18,639 nucleotides of DNA from contig JBMOIB010000051.1 in the NCBI GenBank assembly GCA_049317545.1, positions 1 through 18,639 on the forward strand, given 5' to 3'. How positions within the stretch are numbered: position 1 is the first letter of the stretch; every line of letters starts with the position of its first letter. Shown piece by piece: positions 16,309 to 18,639 of this stretch. The notes under the pieces were generated by a model. The model did no database searches and was not told the origin of the DNA. It saw only the letters and a program-made list of their open reading frames with translations. Source of the stretch: REEB506 sp049317545 (GTDB taxonomy: Bacteria; Pseudomonadota; Alphaproteobacteria; Caulobacterales; Aquidulcibacteraceae). The position numbers and the translations under genes are program-made.

Positions 16309-17546
16309 GCGCGCGCCTGCGGCGTATCGTTTCGGAGCCGATCCAAAAGCAAACAGACCGCCAAATCACCTGTGACGTTCCCGACCGTTCGGAACACGTC
16401 CGGAATGATCTCCACGGCGAGCAGGATCGGCAGCAGCGCGACCGGCGCGCCCATGGCGAGGCAGATCGGCCCGACGCTGGAGAAGAACGACGTCTGGCCG
16501 GGCAGACCGACCGAGCTGACGCTCACGGCGAAGGCGACCGCGACCCCCGCCGCCATTTGCCCCCAGGAGGGCTCCAGGCCGTACGCATGGGCCACGTAGA
16601 TGACGACGGCGAGATTGGCCACGGGACTGGTCAACCGAAACACCGCCACGGCCAGCGGCAGCGTGAATTCCGCCACGTGCGTGCGCACGCCCAATGGCCC
16701 GAGCGCAGCCGTGAGCATCGCCGGCAGGCTGGCGAGCGAGGATTGCGTCGAGGCGGCGACTGCCTGCACCGGAGCCAGCGCTTGGATTGTTTCGATAGCG
16801 GAACGACGCGAGGCCGCGATTGCGAGGGTGATTGCGAGGAGAATGATTCCGATCGTCACACCCGAAACGATCGCCACATAATGCACCAGCGCGCCCAAGG
16901 CGGCGACGCCGCTCTCCAGGCCGAGATTGAGGGCCAGTCCGAACACGCCCAGCGGTGCGAGCACCAAGACCCATTTGACGATCTCGATCATGGCGTCGCC
17001 AATCGCCTGGAAGACGGCGGTCAGCAGGCCGCGCCGGTCAGCCGGGAGGCGGCCGACGGCGAAGCCGAACAGCACCGCGAAGACGACAACCGGCAAGAAG
17101 GCGTCCTTGGCGGCGTCGGCGACCACATTGGTCGGGATCAAGGACCTGAGCCAGGCGTCGAAGGCGATAGGGGCGGCGACCGGGGCCTCGCCGCCGGTCG
17201 GGGCGAGCGCGGCCGCCGCGCCGGGTGCGATCGGGAAGAGGGCCAGAGCGGCGTTGGTTGCGGCCAGCGCATAGAGCGCCGCGACGACGATCAGGACCGC
17301 AAAGGCGATCAGCGCCCGCCGCGCCAATGGTCCGGCGGCGGCGCGTTCGGCGATACCGCCGATCGCTGCGACCAGCAGAGCAAACACCAGCGGCACGAGC
17401 GTCATGGTCAGGGCGTCAAGCCACAGGCCACCCAAGGTCGCGACCTGTCGAAGCGCCGCTGCGAGTTCGGGGCGCCCATCGGCCGCGAAGGCGCCGAGGC
17501 CGACCCCAAACGCCAGCGCCAGAAAAACCAGAAAGCCCTGTCGCAT
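16305..17546 (-). CDS. Dicarboxylate/amino-acid:cation symporter (DAACS/GltP family), divergent
   Basis: This 413-residue, strongly hydrophobic protein fits the DAACS fold. The hairpin-1 serine-rich segment is AASTQSSLASLPAM (264-277), and VSSVGLPG (343-350) is the hairpin-2 loop. The substrate-binding helix IPDVFRTVGNVTGD (381-394) keeps the Asp383, Arg386, Thr387, Asn390 and Asp394 equivalents of archaeal glutamate transporters. The Arg suggests an acidic side chain on the substrate. The NMDG motif that helps bind sodium in this family is absent: the corresponding region reads AVFRLTSPVANL. The likely role is inner-membrane uptake of a dicarboxylate or hydroxy acid. Two adjacent ATGs exist; the second (17544-17546) is 5 nt from AGGAG and preferred, while the first (17549) is only 2 nt away. 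It is translationally coupled to the hydroxy-acid oxidase. Confidence 0.88.
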   Translation of the reverse strand: MRQGFLVFLALAFGVGLGAFAADGRPELAAALRQVATLGGLWLDALTMTLVPLVFALLVAAIGGIAERAAAGPLARRALIAFAVLIVVAALYALAATNAALALFPIAPGAAAALAPTGGEAPVAAPIAFDAWLRSLIPTNVVADAAKDAFLPVVVFAVLFGFAVGRLPADRRGLLTAVFQAIGDAMIEIVKWVLVLAPLGVFGLALNLGLESGVAALGALVHYVAIVSGVTIGIILLAITLAIAASRRSAIETIQALAPVQAVAASTQSSLASLPAMLTAALGPLGVRTHVAEFTLPLAVAVFRLTSPVANLAVVIYVAHAYGLEPSWGQMAAGVAVAFAVSVSSVGLPGQTSFFSSVGPICLAMGAPVALLPILLAVEIIPDVFRTVGNVTGDLAVCLLLDRLRNDTPQARA

Positions 17547-17678
17547 CATTTCTCCTGCAGTCGTCGGCGGCAGGATCAGCAGGCGCGGGGCGCCCGCGCA
17601 AGAGCAGCGGAGCCGTTTGGGTCGAGCACCGAGGCGACGCTGGCGTTCAGCCTTGCAGGAGAGGCAGGTTGACGGACC

Positions 17679-18392
17679 TCAGGCGACCGGCGCCAATTCC
17701 GCCGTGAACTTCGCCACAGCGGTCTTGCCGTCCGGCGTCGTGATCCGGGCATGCAGGTCGGCGCGCCCGAGGGCGTTGCGCTGAACGACGTCGATCAGCT
17801 GGCGCGCGGCGGCGATGTCGCCCATGGCGGCGACGACCCAGGCGTGCGGCCCGCTCGTCCATTCCTCGGGCGCAAGGTCGAACGGCGCATCCAGATTGGC
17901 GCGCAGGCGCGCATCGACGGTCTCGCTGGTGCGCGCCCAGAGCACGGCGCCGCCGACGGAGCCGTTGGAGGCCACCAGAAACTGGCCGGTTGCGAGGGCC
18001 GGTTCAATCAGCGCGCGCAACTGGGCCACGCTCATGCGCTGCGTCTGCGGGGCCGTCATCGCGATCCGCATGAGTGCGGCGAAGGCGCGAACGGGGTCCA
18101 TTTCGGGGCTCGGCGTCGCCGCGGCGGTCGGGGTCGGGCTGGCGGGCGCGGGTTGCGGCGGCGCGGGGCGGACCGACGCAGGCGTGGCCGATTGAGGCGC
18201 AGCAGCCGGGGCCGGGGCCGGGGTCAGCGCCGGGGCCGGGGCCGGGGTCGGGGCCAGGGCCGGCGCCCGCGGCGGCGGCGCGGCGGCCGTCGGCGGCGCC
18301 TTCACCGGCTCGGATTGCGGCGGGGCGGCGGCTTTCGCATTTGCCGGCGCCTTGCGGTCGTCGGCGTCGCCGCGCTTCGAGAACCACCCCAT
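17679..18392 (-). CDS. Pro/Ala-rich protein with HlyC-like toxin-activating acyltransferase domain, catalytic residues missing
   Basis: This 237-residue protein starts MGWFSKRGDADD, followed by a low-complexity Pro/Ala region (about 15-97). The C-terminal domain (about 100-215) aligns with HlyC, which transfers acyl groups to lysines of RTX toxins. Matches include LWARTSETVDARL for SWANLSLENEI, and APEEWTSGPHAWVV for VAEDWTSGDRKWFI. By that alignment the HlyC positions Ser20, His23 and Asp92 are Ala114, Thr117 and Ala188 here, so acyltransfer activity seems unlikely. There is no signal peptide. The ATG at 18390-18392 has GGAGGG 7 nt upstream; the frame continues further up to 18539 but without such a site. 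No RTX toxin gene is in the window. Family membership is judged by eye. Confidence 0.75.
   Translation of the reverse strand: MGWFSKRGDADDRKAPANAKAAAPPQSEPVKAPPTAAAPPPRAPALAPTPAPAPALTPAPAPAAAPQSATPASVRPAPPQPAPASPTPTAAATPSPEMDPVRAFAALMRIAMTAPQTQRMSVAQLRALIEPALATGQFLVASNGSVGGAVLWARTSETVDARLRANLDAPFDLAPEEWTSGPHAWVVAAMGDIAAARQLIDVVQRNALGRADLHARITTPDGKTAVAKFTAELAPVA
18205..18249. repeat. Two 21-nt identical GGGGCC-type repeats, 24-nt period
   Basis: The same 21-nt unit (three GCCGGGG steps ending in GTC, plus strand) occurs at 18205-18225 and 18229-18249. It encodes a repeated TPAPAP segment in the Pro/Ala linker of the HlyC-like protein. The plus strand carries several closely spaced GGGG runs that could form a G-quadruplex. 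Confidence 0.8.
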
Positions 18393-18530
18393 GAAAACAC
18401 CCTCCGAGGCCATCGTGCGGGCGCGCCACCGGCGATCCAAGAGCCTTCGCCTGCCTGTAGAATCAGCGCTCTCCGGAGCGGCGACGCGCCCCGACCGCGT
18501 TTTCCGCCGTCCCCTGGCCGCCGGACGCGC

Positions 18531-18559
18531 TTGCTCCAACAGGCATTGGAGGCTATAGG
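18531..18559 (+). promoter_or_regulatory. Sigma-70-type promoter for tRNA-Thr
   Basis: TTGCTC (18531-18536) and TATAGG (18554-18559) are separated by exactly 17 nt and lie 15 nt upstream of the tRNA 5' end. That spacing suits a short leader. The fit to -35 and -10 consensus is moderate. Confidence 0.6.
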
Positions 18560-18573
18560 CACCGTCCCGGTCC

Positions 18574-18639
18574 GCCGCCTTAGCTCAGCCGGTAGAGCAC
18601 CGCATTCGTAATGCGGGGGTCAGGTGTTCGAGTCACCTA
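18574..18639 (+). tRNA. tRNA-Thr (anticodon CGT), 3' end beyond window
   Basis: The cloverleaf is clear. The acceptor arm is GCCGCCT (18574-18580), followed by TA, a D-stem GCTC/GAGC, and an anticodon stem CCGCA/TGCGG around TTCGTAA with anticodon CGT at 18607-18609. Next come a five-base variable loop and a T-arm AGGTG-TTCGAGT-CACCT. The window ends at the first base of the 3' acceptor strand (A, which pairs with T at position 7), so the last six acceptor bases and the discriminator are missing. CGT reads the ACG threonine codon, common in GC-rich genomes. Confidence 0.95.

Noticed and set aside
16557..17672. 371-codon plus-strand frame opposite the symporter
   Set aside because: Its Arg/Gln/Gly/His-rich, highly polar composition is the mirror of a hydrophobic membrane protein gene on the other strand.
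17751..18611. 286-codon plus-strand frame opposite the HlyC-like gene
   Set aside because: Mostly Arg/Gly low complexity from the GGGGCC tract, and it runs into the tRNA gene.
18570..18639. Possible integration site at the tRNA-Thr gene
   Set aside because: No integrase, direct repeat or mobile-element gene is visible. The tRNA is cut by the window end, so its 3' half cannot be checked.

Overview
The window is GC-rich DNA with tightly packed genes and Shine-Dalgarno-type starts. It probably comes from the chromosome of an alphaproteobacterium. The mix of a Baeyer-Villiger monooxygenase pair, an old yellow enzyme, a carotenoid oxygenase, a DUF1287 protein and a HlyC-like protein would suit Caulobacterales or Hyphomonadaceae-like bacteria, but that lineage is a guess from gene content. 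Two genes run off the ends: a flavin monooxygenase at the left edge and a tRNA-Thr(CGT) at the right edge. I see no insertion sequence, phage gene or CRISPR array.

Layout from left to right. Positions 1-2285 (minus) hold a short-chain dehydrogenase, a SRPBCC/START-like protein and a type I Baeyer-Villiger-like flavin monooxygenase. A divergent DUF1287 secreted protein (2339-2929, plus) meets purH (minus) tail to tail. A small secreted peptide gene lies upstream of purH, followed by about 500 bp of non-coding DNA containing a strong hairpin. A two-helix membrane protein (5335-6000, plus) ends in an intrinsic terminator whose T-run lies inside the end of the facing gene. Positions 6024-10223 (minus) are one operon of four genes: carotenoid oxygenase, DUF1295 membrane reductase-like protein, old yellow enzyme, exported cyclophilin. 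All three of its junctions are ATGA overlaps. A metallo-beta-lactamase-fold hydrolase is transcribed divergently from it (10375-11352, plus). Next on the minus strand come a second, longer Baeyer-Villiger monooxygenase and a GST-like protein, then a region with a beta-rich orphan ORF that looks degraded or truncated. After that is a two-gene unit, a dicarboxylate/amino-acid:cation symporter and an FMN-dependent alpha-hydroxy-acid oxidase, again joined by ATGA. Last are a Pro/Ala-rich protein with a HlyC-like acyltransferase domain and the tRNA with its own promoter.

Taken together, positions 1-2285 and 6917-14320 look like an accessory oxidative/reductive catabolic island. C=C cleavage by the carotenoid oxygenase would give enals or enones. 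The old yellow enzyme, and perhaps the DUF1295 protein, would reduce the conjugated double bond. Baeyer-Villiger oxygenases would turn ketones into esters or lactones, and the metallo-hydrolase could open them. The substrate (apocarotenoid, other isoprenoid, stilbenoid or cyclic ketone) cannot be read from the sequence. No transcription factor gene was recognised in the window. The observations most worth following are the ATGA-chained operon, the HlyC-like domain that lacks all recognised catalytic residues, the symporter lacking the usual NMDG motif, and the terminator/coding overlap at 6003-6035.
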